A DNA stretch of 64,000 nt from Hypomesus transpacificus (Eukaryota > Chordata > Actinopteri > Osmeriformes > Osmeridae), in NCBI RefSeq assembly GCF_021917145.1, contig NC_061077.1, forward strand, positions 13,256,623 to 13,320,622, in the 5' to 3' direction. The translations under genes and the position numbers were made by a program. Below the pieces are notes generated by a model. The model was given only the letters and a program-made list of their open reading frames with translations, was not told the DNA's origin and made no database searches. This document shows positions 33,110-45,311 of this stretch, piece by piece (position 1 is the first letter of the stretch; each line of letters starts with the position of its first letter).

Positions 33110-33472
33110 CTAGCTCCATAAATCCGTTGCTTTGGATCCTCCGACGGATGGTCTGGTGGCCGACAACAGCTCCGCTATGTCCTTTATTTTTAAACCATTT
33201 AATAAATAGTTTTCGATGGACTCGAACGGGATGTGGATGGTTGGTCGTCCCCGTCCCATTTGAGGCTCCACCACAGCATCCAGCCGTTCCAGGACTGAAG
33301 AGAGGTTTACTATGGCAACCTCATTAATGTGTACGTCTGTGACGGCAGAGTATGCAGCCAAGCTCTCTGTGACTTGTTCTACTCGGTCACGGGCATCAGA
33401 CTCAGATATATTATTAGTTTCTACCAGCTCAGCTAATTCCATCAGTGTCTGCACAATTTGAGGGAGCGCCAT
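33110..33472 (-). CDS. Transposon-encoded HTH/integrase-type N-terminal protein, right arm copy
   Basis: Identical to the left-arm protein over its first 93 or so residues, then continues LKIKDIAELLSATRPSVGG, which looks like a helix-turn-helix, before a stop. This is the longer and probably more original version. The catalytic integrase domain expected in the parent element is absent. Residue identity between the arms implies either recent origin of the palindrome or arm-to-arm gene conversion. Confidence 0.55.
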   Translation of the reverse strand: MALPQIVQTLMELAELVETNNISESDARDRVEQVTESLAAYSAVTDVHINEVAIVNLSSVLERLDAVVEPQMGRGRPTIHIPFESIENYLLNGLKIKDIAELLSATRPSVGGSKATDLWS

Positions 33473-34271
33473 GATCTGTGATGCGTCCTCTAAAGACCCG
33501 GCAATTCAATCAATTTCCCGGCACATTTGCCATGTAATGCAATGCGTATGTGCACACCGCCCCCTACCGAACAAGATGGGTAGCTCGGTCAGCAGGGAGC
33601 TGAAGAAGAACGGCTACTGACGTCACTCTACTGCGCCGCTCAGAATGCATTTTCGTTTTCGAATTATGGGCAGTTCTTTGCGGGCAGAACATGAAAATGA
33701 AAATGCAATGTCCGCTCAGTACTAATCAGTACTAATTTGATTTATGAGTCAAATAATGCAGCCACATTCTTAAAATGAAAATGCATTTCTGGAAATACAT
33801 TTGAATTTGAATTGTGGTCACGATTTTGCAGCCACGTTCTTAAAATGAAAATGCATTTCTGGAAATGCATTTTAATTTGAATTGTGGTCACGATTTTGCA
33901 GCCACGTTCTTGAAAATGAAAATGCAATTCTGGAAATGCATTTGAATTTGAATTGTGGTCACGATTTTGCAGCCACGTTCTTAAAATGAAAATGCATTTC
34001 TGGAAATGCATTTTCATTTTCAAATTTTACATTTCAAATTGAATTTTGGTATCTATTTGCTGGGGCATATTTTGAAAATTAAATTTCAAATGTCTTTTTC
34101 GTTTTCATTTTAATTAAGGGAAAGAATGAGCAGTCTTAAAGAAGAAAATGAAAATGCAAATAGGATGATTGAATACTAATTTGATTTATGAGTCAAATAA
34201 TGCAGCCACATTCTTAAAATGAAAATGCATTTCTGGAAATGCATTTTCATTTGAATTTTGGTCACGATTTG

Positions 34272-35123
34272 CTTCCATACAATCAGTGGGCTCTGATGGA
34301 GAACATGGTGACCCTGCTCGAACCATTTGAACAGTTGACCAGAGACATGTGCTCTGCTACAGCCACAACAGCCGAAGTAATCCCTTCAGTACAAGCTTTG
34401 AAACGACTGTTGAGGAAAGAGACATCATCAGACCACGGAGTCAAAAGTTCTAAGCAGACACTACTGGAGGAGGTAAACAGGCGCTTCAATGACCTCAGTT
34501 CAGAGCCCCTGTATTGCTTTTCAGCAATACTTGACCCACGATACAAGGACCGCTACTTCGATCCAGGCGTAAAAGTGTCAGCTGTGGAAATCCTTCGGCA
34601 GAAAGTGGAACAGAACGTCCAATGCAGGGAGAACTTGGATGATGGAAACTACGAAACACCAGAAAAGCTGCCCCGAAGAGAAAGAAGCTCATTAATGGAA
34701 ATGTATGATGAGATCGTGAATGAGAACGACTGCATGACACAGGAACAGGAGGGCAGTCCGGTAAAAACAGTTTAAATTTTTTTTTTTTTTTACTTGAGAA
34801 TATGTCTACGACCAACATAGTAGGCCATAGTTGTTAACAGTAGATGTGAATTCGTAGACGTATTAAAGAGAACGTGTTCTTTATAATTTCTTTTATAGCT
34901 GCAAGGATACCTCGCAGAATGTCTTCTTTCACGAGACAAGAGCCCGTTGGAATATTAGAAAATAAATAAGAGTCTCTTTCCAATACTGGCCCAAGCTGCG
35001 CGGAAATACCTGTCAGCCCCTCCTACTAGTGTGGATAGCGAGCGTCTGTTTTCTGCTGCTGGCCATGTGATGGATAAAAAGCGAAACAGGATTGCATGCG
35101 AGAAAGCAGAAGAGCTTTTTTAA
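34272..35123 (+). pseudogene. hAT transposase, right part with C-terminal dimerisation domain
   Basis: It resumes as NQWALMENMVTLLEPFEQLT and continues through AILDPRYKDRYFD to 34775. A gap with stops and a T-run follows, and then the hATC dimerisation motif in an open frame at 34980-35123 ([20 protein letters not shown], then KKRNRI, stop TAA). The split may be a lost intron border or frameshift. The conserved [12 protein letters not shown] block is diagnostic of ZBED/Ac-type hAT transposases. Confidence 0.8.
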
Positions 35124-35610
35124 TTGTTAATTAAGAAAAACCTGCCACTCTTGTCTCCCAAGTAACACACCACACCCTCTATCCTACCCTACTGATGTGA
35201 CACAGACACACACACGACAGTCTTGGATGTTATTGAATGTTATGTGCTTTGACTTGTTATTGTGAAAACAAACTACTACACGTTAAGTGTTGTAGTGCAT
35301 CCTGTTAAGTATTGAGGGCTCCAGCCATCAAGTGTGTTGCTTTGAATTTGAATTCGCATTATGTGAAAGTTACTTAGAATTTGTTTTTTATCTTATCTAC
35401 TGTCAGTGGGTCTATGTAGGCCAAAGCATTCGTTGACAATTTAAATGAGCTTTCTTGTGTTAACATGTCAGAAAATAAAAAGGTCAAAACCTTTTGTAGC
35501 CTTTATTTTTATTTAAAAAATATCGGTTATTGTATCGGTATCGGCCACAATAAACCAATAATTATCGGTTATTGTTATCGGCCCTAAAATTCAATATCGG
35601 TGCATCTCTA
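35124..35610 (+). mobile_element. 3' non-coding end of the hAT element
   Basis: AT-rich sequence with 'tatcggttattg' repeats ends in atatcggtgcatctcta, the complement of the TAGAGATGCACCGAT terminus common to fish hAT elements. The matching left terminus is missing. Immediately right (35611-35710) lies an inverted fragment of the SAMHD1 intron seen at 60195-60290. Confidence 0.65.
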
Positions 35611-36385
35611 GTTAATGTTAATACATTGTTCAGTTTCCCATCTTCCTTCAAACCATAGGGGAATTAGTTTTGGTTGTTTGGCCAATATTGACCCCCTACA
35701 ATGTTGAAATAGATTTGCTGAAACACCAGTTTCAGGATGGTAGTCTACATCATGTAAATTGTAGGAATCATATGAATCATGTAAATTGTAGGAATAGCCG
35801 ATATAAATAGGCTAGGCTACTTATTGTGATTTCTATTTGTAGGCAATGAAGAAGACCAAATACAATTTCAATTATTTGAATGTATTTCAGTGTCCAAAAG
35901 CATTTGGTCAATTCTAAATGCATGTCCACGCATGTAACACTAGTGACGAAGGCCCAAGGGCTGAGAATGTTGCTAATCTTGTGGTATAGTAATGTAAAAG
36001 CATTAGCAATTCTGTTAATTGCATAAAAGTGAACCATATATTATAAATGATTCTTAATTGATATGAAATTATGTTAATTGTTCAGATATGCATATATTTA
36101 CGTATACTGGTACATATTGCTAATTATGTATATTTATGTTATTTTCTGTATTTCGTTTATTCTACAGAAACCACACAAACACGTACAAATACTTCTCGTA
36201 ATGTATGGTTATTCTACTGCAAGCACCAACTGCACTCGTTTAACCTGCTGGAGGTTAAACATCAATAAACCTGTTTCTACTACACCTGAAGGTTGTGGCT
36301 ACTCTTACCGGAGTCCGTAGTCAGCTAAGGGCAAACCAGCGTGTAACGCATACGGACTTCACAAGTGGTCCTTTGAGCCGGATAA
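35611..36385. other. Inverted SAMHD1-intron fragment and possible BEL/Pao LTR
   Basis: Bases 35611-35710 are the reverse complement of intron sequence at 60195-60290. From about 36070 the sequence leads into BEL/Pao gag-like DNA and may include part of its 5' LTR ('caataaacctgtttctacta' near 36263); LTR borders were not resolved. Confidence 0.4.
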
Positions 36386-38483
36386 TTGCCCCCCTGCACT
36401 ATGGCAACCTTTCCAGACTACTGCAGAGAACCAGATGTTAGACCCCGTACCAGCAGAGCAAGGCAGCCCCCAGGGTACCTCGCGGACTACGAGCTCGGCT
36501 ATCAAGCTAAACAGCCCCTGCTATACGAGGCATCCTTCAATCAGGCCACAGAGAGTTTATTGCCGAGTGCTCGCACCCAGGTTGACCCCACCTTGCCTGA
36601 CCGACACCTGCATGGGATCGCTGAAGAGGAACGGTGGCAGCGCCTGGAGTGATGTTACATGGACATGAGCAAACAGTTGGACAAGCTCCAGCTTGCGATG
36701 GACAGCACTAAACGCATGCCCTACCCTCAAAGTGTTCCAGTATATCCTCCACCTTACCCTCCTTACTCCTCTGACTATCTCAGTTTGCCAAATCTAGAGT
36801 TGGACAGTCACTGTGCGACGCCACGTTTACATTTATTCATTTAGCAGACGCTTTTATCCAAAGCGACTTCCAAGAGAGAGCTTAACAAGAGCATAGGTCA
36901 CTGATTATAACAACAAGATAGCCCCAAAGCATTGCGGGTAGCCAAAACAAGAAGCATACATTGTGAACAACCAAAAAATAAGTGCTAAAGGGAAGAAACC
37001 ATAAGAGCATGTAGTTAAGCAAGTTACAATTAAACAACATGAATCTCTAAGTGCAAGTGTACCTGTAGGAAAGCAATAAAAATTGGATTAACTAAAATAT
37101 AATACAACAGTTTAAATCAGCTACCAATAACCAACAAGAGCAACAGTCTAAGCAAGAGTCATTGTGATCCTTGAGGAAACTAGCATTGGGTTCAGCAAAC
37201 CATTCCTAAGTACCGTTGTACTCCCGGAACAAGTGCGTCTTGAGCCTTCTCTTGGAGGTGGAGAGACAGTCTGTGTCTCTGATGGAGGTGGGGAGTTTAT
37301 TCCACCACTGGGGGGCCAGGCAGGAGAAGAGCTTGTGTTGGGACCGGGCGGTCTTGAGCGGTGGGACCACCAGGCGGTTGTCTGAAGAAGACCGTAGGTG
37401 GCGGGTGGGGGTGTAAGGCTGCAGAAGAGACTTGATGTAGTCGGGTGCAGTCCCGTTCACAGCATCAATCAGCACTACTGTTAGGCCTCCAGGAACAGCA
37501 GCCGAAGCTATGGCTGCAACAGTCAGGAGACCAACATGAACAGGACCAATCCGCCCATACCCAACCAGCTCATCAGACCGAACCACGGGTCACTCCGGAT
37601 CGTGCTGCAGCTGCTCGGCTCAGTCCTTTGCCATCTTACCCTAATGTTCAGGCTCCCATTCCACCTCCATGGCCCGTGCCATATCAACCCAGCCTGCCTC
37701 AGCTCCACCCTTCGCACCCTGCCTACCATCCTTTTCCACCCTGGGCGCATTACCCCCAGTATGCGCCTTATGCACCAGTCATGCCACCACCAGGTCCTGT
37801 AGCCCCAGGTATTTTGGAAATCCCTATCGCATCTTCATACGGCATTCCAAAGCCCAAGCTGACTGCTTTCAGTACCGGCAAAGAGGACCTACAAACTTCC
37901 TGCAGAATCCCACCAGGGAGACGTCCTGCTTGCATACAGCGTTCCTGTCTCCTACTCTGGACCTGCATCAACATGTGGAAAGGCTGTGGCAGATCGACAC
38001 GCTGCCATACCGATCCGAGAAGGAGGCGACGCGCTCCAGGTAAGACCAGGTAGCCATCACCACACTGGAGGAACGAACCCTTCGTGTCACAGTAGATGGG
38101 GTGGCCCGTTGCGCTACACCTCTCCTCCGCAAGCCAGGAGGACCCAAGCTACACGCTCCTCCAGCGGCAGGCGTTTGGCCACTAACTTGGACCTAACCAG
38201 CGTCTACAATGAGGAGATCCACAAGCTAGAGAGAGCGGGGAACGTGGTAAAGATCAGCGGCGATGAGACAAAGCAGTCTGAGGAATCCTGGTATATTCCT
38301 CATCACATCGTTCACCACAACGGAAAGTCTAGAGTAGTATTCAACTGCTCATTCAAATACCAGCAAACTGCTCTCAACGACATCTTGCTTCCCGGGCCTA
38401 ACCTCGGCTCCCCACTACTGGGTGTGCTCCTCAGGTTCAGGGAGTATCCGACCGCCATCAGCGGGGACATCCGTGGAAGTTGA
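36386..38483 (+). pseudogene. BEL/Pao LTR-retrotransposon gag-pol fragment, interrupted
   Basis: A gag-like start (36386-36652, TPALWQPFQ-like context in another frame) is followed, after an L2 insertion (36826-37463), by proline-rich gag remains. At 38160-38480 comes a pol segment with EEIHKLERAGNVVKI, SWYIPHHIVHHNGKSRVVFN and LLRFREYPTAISGDI, characteristic of the BEL/Pao reverse-transcriptase N-terminal region. Frames are broken and pol ends abruptly at 38480, before the catalytic YxDD. Dead fragment. Confidence 0.7.
36826..37463 (-). mobile_element. L2-clade LINE 3' end inserted antisense into BEL/Pao
   Basis: The minus strand encodes the ORF2 C-terminus (AVNGTAPDYIKSLLQPYTPT to THLFREYNGT) followed by the L2 3' UTR and tail. 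It is a close relative of the L2 at 40808-43137, and is 5'-truncated. Confidence 0.8.
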
Positions 38484-39091
38484 ACTACATGGATAACCTC
38501 GGGAAGTTCTTTAAGCAGCTGAAGAGCATCCTCCCTAAGGAGAGCCTGGTGATTTGGACCCTCACTATGCCCGTGGGCAACAACATCAGGGGCGGGTTCC
38601 TAGTGCCCGAGATAGCCCACATGGGCTCGACGATGCGCGAGGACATTGTTGAGGCTAATTCCGTCTCACGCAGCGTGGCAAGTGGGTTTGGGCTGGATGT
38701 GTTGGACTTACACCATCATTTCCGCTCCCAGCTGCAGCACCATGTGAAGGACAACGTGCATTGGAACGCCCAGGCACACCGACAAATTAGCACGCTGCTG
38801 CTGCAGCACACTGCATGGGCCTGGGGTGTGGCCCTAACAGGCCCGCACACTGTGCTGGATCTCCAGGATGGCCCCAAACAGAAGTCGGTCTGTGAGAGCC
38901 ACACCATGACCTCTGGTTTTGTAGCCCTCAGGCCAGCTCCAGCCCATAAGCGCAAGAAGAAGTACTTAATTAGTAAGAACAGTTTGCCCAACAGTGCATC
39001 ACCTTTAAATTTAACCCACCATAAGTTTGTTCTCACAAAGGCCTTTGTCCACTCTACTCTACGAAGCGAGACTGGTGACTTTGACTGGTAA
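38480..39091 (+). pseudogene. PCED1-like (PC-esterase) C-terminal fragment
   Basis: An open frame of about 200 codons contains PKESLVIWTLTMPVG, IRGGFLVPEI, DIVEANSVSRSVA, DVLDLHHHFRSQL and DNVHWNAQAHRQIS. This pattern matches the PC-esterase (SGNH/GDSL-like) domain of PCED1A/B, including the block V Asp-x-x-His (DNVHWN). The N-terminal block I with the nucleophile is missing, and the frame begins exactly where BEL/Pao homology stops. It could be a retro-captured or retroposed gene piece; a real exon of a broken gene is the alternative. Confidence 0.65.
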
Positions 39092-39801
39092 CGCCGATCT
39101 AGATTGAGACACATCGGTGTATTGTATTCATTGTTTGATTTGCATCAGTTCTTATTAAACTACAAAAAACTTGGTCTGGCATTTAACCTTATATTCTTCT
39201 CCACCCAAATTAGAACAGACACAACAGGCCCATCTCACCTTTAGTGACCACCTTCTTCCCTTTTTGAAAGATATTTCATCATAATTATGCCAAATAATTA
39301 TGCATAATTCATAATTGAGCCAAAATATCCTTCACCGTCAACAAGCACACCTAGTTGAGCAGTCCATTTTTTCCTGATAATTCATGCACAATTTTTCATA
39401 TATTTTTTATGGGCCTTGATCTATAGCTTCCATCAGTCTGTGAGCAGCTTATTGCATCGGGGCCAAATACAACTTTTACACAAATGTACAATAGAAATAC
39501 TGCAGTCACCACTACATATCCAAAATTCACCTGTCACCATGCATCCTCCTGTAACTGTTGTTACCAGAAAATCAATTTCAAGATCAGCCTTTATTCTGCC
39601 ATCTGATCAACAGGATCAGAATGTGCAAATCGTTTGTCCTATTCATTATTCTCATAATTTCAGTGTAACCGACAATTCAACTTGAGCCAGTAAATAAAAG
39701 TACATGGGGAAAGAACTACCTGTAGCTAACAAACATCTCTACAGCAGCTGTCATTGTGTCTTCATCATCATCATCCTGTGAAGAAAAGCATTCTGTTAGA
39801 G
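39092..39801. other. Repeat-derived stretch, no gene
   Basis: Up to 39200 it matches 3788-3895 (shared 'aaacttggtctggcattta'). The rest is AT-rich DNA with nothing recognised up to the hAT target duplication at 39794-39801. Confidence 0.5.
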
Positions 39802-42800
39802 CAGTGGTTCTCAAACTGTGGTAGTGGTACACGGAGGAATATCAGAAATATTTAAATACCTTAACTATGATATCATTGTAGTGTGATTTGTAAAAGTTTT
39901 GCCTTCCCTATAATATTTTTGTTTCGAAACAAAAATAAATGTTTGCTCGCGCTGCTACCTGACGGTTCTCGGGTAGTGGCGCATGCAAACTTCCACGATA
40001 GTTGCTGCGCAAACTGTGTAGCTCAATAGGGCAGGGCTCCAGACTGCACCCAAATGGTTGCATTTTGCGACCAGTTTTGAGACAGTGCAAGCATTGTTTA
40101 CAAGCACTCACGCATGTGTGACCTACAAATTTTGAATTTATTGGGTGTGCACAACGTCAGCACACGGTAGCAACAACGCATAGATAAGACGTCCTTGTAC
40201 AGCGATATCAGCGAGCCCTCAGCATTAGTAGCCTACCGTAGCTAAAAGTCTTGGAAAGTTTAGGCTATTTTTCACTAGGTACCTATAAACCTAGCTCAAA
40301 GTCGAGGAATGTTTAGGCTACTTTTTGCTAGGTTCCTACGAACATGTCTAACGTAATCTGCCAAACTAGTGGGTTTCCCATCGTTCTTTTGGTGAGCAGT
40401 CTCACGAGTCCTTCTCATGGAGCCGAGCAGCTAAATACAAGCATTAGCGTTGTTAGCTACTGTATCCCTGCCTGTGTTTGCGCTGTTGCGCTGTTATACT
40501 CAGAAAGTATCGTGTCGTGGTATAGGAGCACTGTTCGAAAAGCGCTGCATCATACATTTAAGTTATTTAGCTAAGACTTGCATGTACAGTACGTAATGTC
40601 ACATTAAATAATGTATTTAAACTCAAGTTTGTGTGGTGCGTCACTGTATATCAGTTGTAAAAAAAACGGACCCATATGCAACCGACGCAAGCACACACCA
40701 CAATTTCCCCATAACCTCTCTATATTAATAGTTGCATTGCAGATCGATAGAAGGTGTACCCCTAAATTTTCTGCTTGCGCTCCAAAGAAATTCAGTCCGG
40801 GGCTACTGTAATCCTAGTACCTCCTGCCCGTGGTTTACGGATGTTATTCGTGAAGAACGGTCCACCCTTCGAGCAGCTGAGAGATGGCGCAGGTCTAAAG
40901 ACGGTCTGGACCTTGATAATTATCTCTCCCTCCTTAAATCCTTCTCTTCTCACATAACTGGTGCTAAAACCCTCTACTTTCTTAACAAAATTAACTGCTT
41001 CAAACCCCCACAAACTTTTCTCTACCTTCTCCACCCTTCTTAACCCACCTCCCCCACCCCCTCCCTCCACCCTGACAGCAGACGACTTCTCCTCCTTTGA
41101 GAAAAAAGTCACCGACATCAGCAGTCGGTTCCCTAAACCCACCTTTCCTACCCCCTCACCCTTCATGACTGACCCAACTAAATGTCTAAACTCTTTCTCT
41201 CCCCTGTCCGAGGCAGAGCTCTCTGACCTCATTCTCTCTCATCGCCCCACCTCCTGTCCCCTTGATTCTGTCCCCTCCCCTCTCTTTCAAACCATCTCCC
41301 CCTTTATCATAACTTTTCTGCTCCATGTTCTAAACTCCTCTCTTACCTCTGGCACCTTCCCCTCTGCCTTCAAACAGGCCAGAGTTACCCCTCTACTCAA
41401 AAAAACTGCCGTCCTCCAGAACTACAGACCGGTATCACTGTTACCCTTCTACTCTTAAACAATTGATCGTGCTGTATCTAACCAACTGTCTAACTTTCTC
41501 TCTCAGAACAACCTGCTTGACCCCAATCAATCGGGCTTCAAGACCGGCCACTCCACAGACACTGCCCTCCTTTCAGTCACCACTGCCCTCCAGTCTGCCA
41601 GAGCGGCTTCCAGGTCATCCGTCATCATTCTGCTGGACCTTTCTGCAGCGTTTGATACGGTTAACCACCAGATCCTGCTCTCCAGGCTTTCTGAGATGGG
41701 CATCACTGGCACTGCACTCCAGTGGATCTCATCCTACCTGTCGGGAAGATCCTACCAGGTCTGCTGAGGAGGCAAACTGTCAGACCCTCGCCAGCTCTCC
41801 ACTGGTGTCCCACAGGGCTCTGTCCTTGGACCCCTCCTCTTCTCTCTGTACACCACCTCATTTGGACCAATCATCACCTCCCATGGCTTCTCCTACCACT
41901 GCTACGCTGACGACACCCAGCTGTACCTGTCGTTCCCCCCGACCGATCCGGGGATCTCAGCTACGATTGAGGCCTGCCTCGCAGACATCTCCGCCTGGAT
42001 GACCGAGCACCACCTCCAGCTGAACCTCCCAAAACAGAAGTTCTCATCATCCCGGCCAAACCCTCCATCTCCCACGACCTCTCAATCACCCTGGGATCTG
42101 CGACAGTGACCCCCTCATCCTCTGCCAGGAACCTTGGGGTTACCATGGATGACAAGCTCTCCCTCACGCCCACATTGCTGTAGTCTCCCGGTCGTGTAGA
42201 TTCACCCTCTACAACATCAGGAAGATCAGGAGATACCTGTCTGAGCACTCCACAAAGCTGCTTGTCCAAGCACTTGTCCTCTCCAAGTTGGACTACTGCA
42301 ACTCGCTGATCGCCGGTCTCCCAGCATGCACAACCCGCCCTCTCCAGAGGATTCAGGACGCAGCAGCCCGCCTGGTCTACAATCTACCCAGACGCTCCCA
42401 CGTTACCCCGCTCCTCATCTCCCTCCACTGGCTACCCATAACGGCCCGCACCAGATTCAAGACCCTGGTACTGACCTTCCGAGCAGTGAACGGGACTGCA
42501 CCCGACTACATCAAGTCTCTCCTGCAGCCTTACACCCCCTCCCGCCACCTACGGTCTTCTTCAGACAACCGCCTGGTGGTCCCACCGCTCAAGACCGCCC
42601 AGTCCCAACACAAGCTCTTCCCCTGCCTGGCCCCCCAGTGGTGGAATCAACTTGCCACTTCCATCAGAGACACAGACTGTCTCTCCACCTTCAAGAGAAG
42701 GCTCTAGACGCACTTGTTCCGGGAGTCAAACGGTACGTAGGAATGGTTTGCTGAACCCAATGCTAGTTTCCTCAAGGATCACAATGACTCTTGCTTAGAC

Positions 42801-43269
42801 TGTTGCTCTTGTTGGTTAGTGGTAGCTGATTTAAACTGTTGTATTATATTTTAGTTAATCCTATTTTTATTGCTTTCCTACAGGTACACTTGTACTTAGA
42901 GATTCATGTTTTTAAATTGTAACTTGCTTAACTACATGCTCTTATGGTTTCTTCCCTTTAGCACTTACTTATTGGTTGTTAACAATGTGTACTTCTTGTT
43001 TTTGGCTACCTGCAATGCTTTGGGGCAATGCTTTAATCTTGTTGTTATTATCAGTGACCTATGCACTTTGTAAAGCTCTCTCTTGGAAGTCGCTTTGGAT
43101 AAAAGCGTCTGCTAAATAAATAAATGTAAATGTCGTAAAAAAAGTTTGTCTGGAGCCCAATAAGGTATAGCCTACGCTACTGTATATTAACGTTGGTCAT
43201 GATGGTGGTACTTGGGGAGTCAAATATTTTCTGAGGTGGTACGGGGTCTAAAAAGTTTGAGAACCGCTG
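39802..43269 (+). mobile_element. Non-autonomous hAT element with 8-bp target duplication, host of an L2
   Basis: It begins CAGTGGTTCTCAAACTGTGG and ends AAGTTTGAGAACCGCTG, the Charlie-type hAT terminus. TGTTAGAG is duplicated exactly on both sides (39794-39801 and 43270-43277). No transposase is found; an L2 LINE fills 40808-43137. A 76-codon open stretch at 40344-40574 is not recognised as a protein. Confidence 0.85.
40808..43137 (+). pseudogene. L2-clade LINE, 5'-truncated, ORF2 with frameshifts
   Basis: The region downstream of the endonuclease and the reverse transcriptase are recognisable: [65 protein letters not shown] and [14 protein letters not shown] (catalytic ADD). The C-terminal CNSLIAGLP..LPRRSHVTPLL region follows, then a 3' UTR ending 'gataaaagcgtctgctaaat'. 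Stops at about 41456 and 41766 and frame changes near 41850 and 42030 make it inactive. The source endonuclease is missing. Confidence 0.88.
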
Positions 43270-43439
43270 TGTTAGAGGATACTGCTAATTTGGAATAGGC
43301 ACCAACTGATATTTACTTTGTACCTTGACAAATATAATTTAAACCAAGGTGACGTACAGGCTACAATCACAAGCTTATAGGCCTAAGCTAAATATGCCTT
43401 ACCTGTTCGTAGTATGTTTTTATATTTCATATAACATTA

Positions 43440-43875
43440 AACATGCTATTTTATTAATCCCACCACTTTTTCACCTGTAAGTGTAGCTCAATGTATGAAC
43501 TGGCTACTGCATTCAAATGTATGCATTGTTTCCCACACCAATTGTCTCCTACGTTGCTACGGTCTTGCTGCTTTTTTCCAGAATATGTGCTCAGATTCAC
43601 CATAAACATGTACTAACACTTCTATCTGAAGTGTGGTGAAGTAGGACAACGTTTTTGTCGTCAGGTGCCATGGTGAATTTTGGTATCAGAGTTCCATTGA
43701 TGTTGGCATTTAGTTCTCATGCCCGCGCTTAACTCTGAGTGGACGTACTCGTAGTTGATTTAACTAATTAAAATCTGTTTCCCATATTAGGGTAAATCTA
43801 CTCCACTTGTGAACCAACTTCAGGGTTAGGTTTACAGTTTGTTGAACCCGCTTTCTGGAATACCCCCCAGATCTT
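43440..43875 (-). mobile_element. Harbinger-like element, shared insertion with copy 1
   Basis: Reverse complement of the element at 12295-12930 (terminus tattccagaaagcgggttc). It adjoins the same agaagatct flank as in copy 1, so the two are one ancestral insertion duplicated with the gene. Confidence 0.6.
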
Positions 43876-44237
43876 CTTTTCTGGTCCTCATTCATCCTAG
43901 GGTTAAAAAGTGGGTCATGTTAATTTGAAACCATGGTACCAAGCATTCTAGCTAGCTACAGTACCTACCAAACAATCTCATTGTTTGTTTTTGTTACTGA
44001 CTTCATACATTAAGGGATAAGGGAGTGTGAAGTAGTGCCAAATTAGGTCGAGCTATGGGTACATAAAGTGAAGGTTGTGAAAATTGTGCAATTTTTTTTG
44101 CTTTTTGTCTGTTGACAATTGTGAAAAACTATAAGTTCAATCATGTGGATTGCTATGACAATAAAGAAAAAGCAATAAGTAAAAGATATATACAGCCACA
44201 ACCCTAAGAAGGGTATGAATGAGATGTACTTTTAGTA

Positions 44238-45001
44238 CAGTTTTTCTCGATTGGTTACAGACATTTTCTGAATGCATACCTCATACTCTCAGAACTCTAC
44301 TCACTAATCAAAAAAACATACACACAATGGGCAAAACCCCTCACTTATCCTGCAAAATTAAACTTTACATTCAAAACAATGTTATTTAATCTCAAAATGG
44401 TATTTTGTTTTCAAATGACACACACAAACCATCTTGTGAATAGACATTTATAAGAGCCATTTGAACACTGATGTGCTCAATGTAAAACACTATGATGAAT
44501 GGAAAACACTTCTTATTCATTCATCCTCATGATTTAGGCCTTTTTTGTTCAATGTTACACTTACTACAGACAGTAAATACGTAAGTGTGTTGTAAAATAT
44601 TTGAGAATATTGTTTTTATACTCAGAACACACAAATACACGGTAACAAATATATTTTATTTTTCCCACAAAAACAATGTACAAAGTGTACATCCCAACCA
44701 AAACAAAGTTGCACATATAATGGTCTACATACAAAACAACAGAAGAATTGACTGAATACTGACAGTTACATTCTTATAATTTTTCTTTGTATTTGCCGTA
44801 ATGTTATGGCGTTATTTTCTAGGACCATGTTCATGATTTCAGTTTCCTGTTCAGGAGACAGACAACGTTCCCGACCACCTTGTGTTGGTAATCTTTCAGT
44901 TCTGCCAAACAAATAGTAAAATATGGTTGGTGCATGAGTACATGTTGTGGTCATTGTGTCTCAAGTACCAGTGTTTGTGTGTAAACAATTGAGAAAAACT
45001 G
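44238..45001 (-). mobile_element. Short Tc1/mariner-type element with TA duplication
   Basis: Ends are CAGTTTTTCTCGATTGGTTAC and GTAAACAATTGAGAAAAACTG. TA lies at 44236-44237 and 45002-45003. Copy 2 near 25360 has the unoccupied sequence. It is related in terminus to the element at 6994-9263 but internally different, and carries a transposase N-terminal fragment. Confidence 0.8.
44766..44954 (-). pseudogene. Tc1/mariner-like transposase N-terminal fragment
   Basis: The stretch contains GGRERCLSPEQETEIMNMVL and ITLRQIQRKI, resembling the first helix-turn-helix of IS630/Tc1-type transposases. It has no DDE domain. The surrounding matched inverted repeats support the assignment. Confidence 0.6.
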
Positions 45002-45311
45002 TAATCACATGTGCATTTCATTGCAGGCCTAATAACTAGAACAGTCTTTTTTTAATTTGGTATTTTGGCCACACCCAAGCACATCTATGACTGGAAACCT
45101 TTTTCTGTTTTGTTTGGGTCATTGCAGCACGCACAAATAATCTGCTTTTGGTCTGCTAGGTTTCGTTTCATAAACTATTCTGAAACTTCATGGACAGTTT
45201 TGTGTTGTTGTGTAACTATGAGGGACTTTATGTATTGAAATATGTGCAGTATGAAATATGTGCAGTATGAAATAAGGTACTTTAGTTTGACTCATTTACA
45301 GATTAACTTAC

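Larger units (their letters stand above)
31730..34279. mobile_element. 2.55-kb palindromic (foldback) transposable element, IS3EU-like termini
   Basis: The two arms (31730 to about 32814, and about 33191 to 34279) are near-identical reverse complements, with a spacer of about 375 bp. The ends are TATGGAAGCAAATCG and CGATTTGCTTCCATA. CAATCA flanks both sides (31724-31729 and 34280-34285); removing the element and one CAATCA makes the hAT coding frame continuous. Each arm holds the 5' end of the same open reading frame and an AT-rich minisatellite. From memory, IS3EU elements have TAY..RTA ends, 6-bp target duplications and an integrase-type protein, which fits; the assignment is tentative. Confidence 0.8.

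Noticed and set aside
40344..40574. 76-codon ORF with hydrophobic stretches
   Set aside because: It lies inside the non-autonomous hAT element and matches no known protein.
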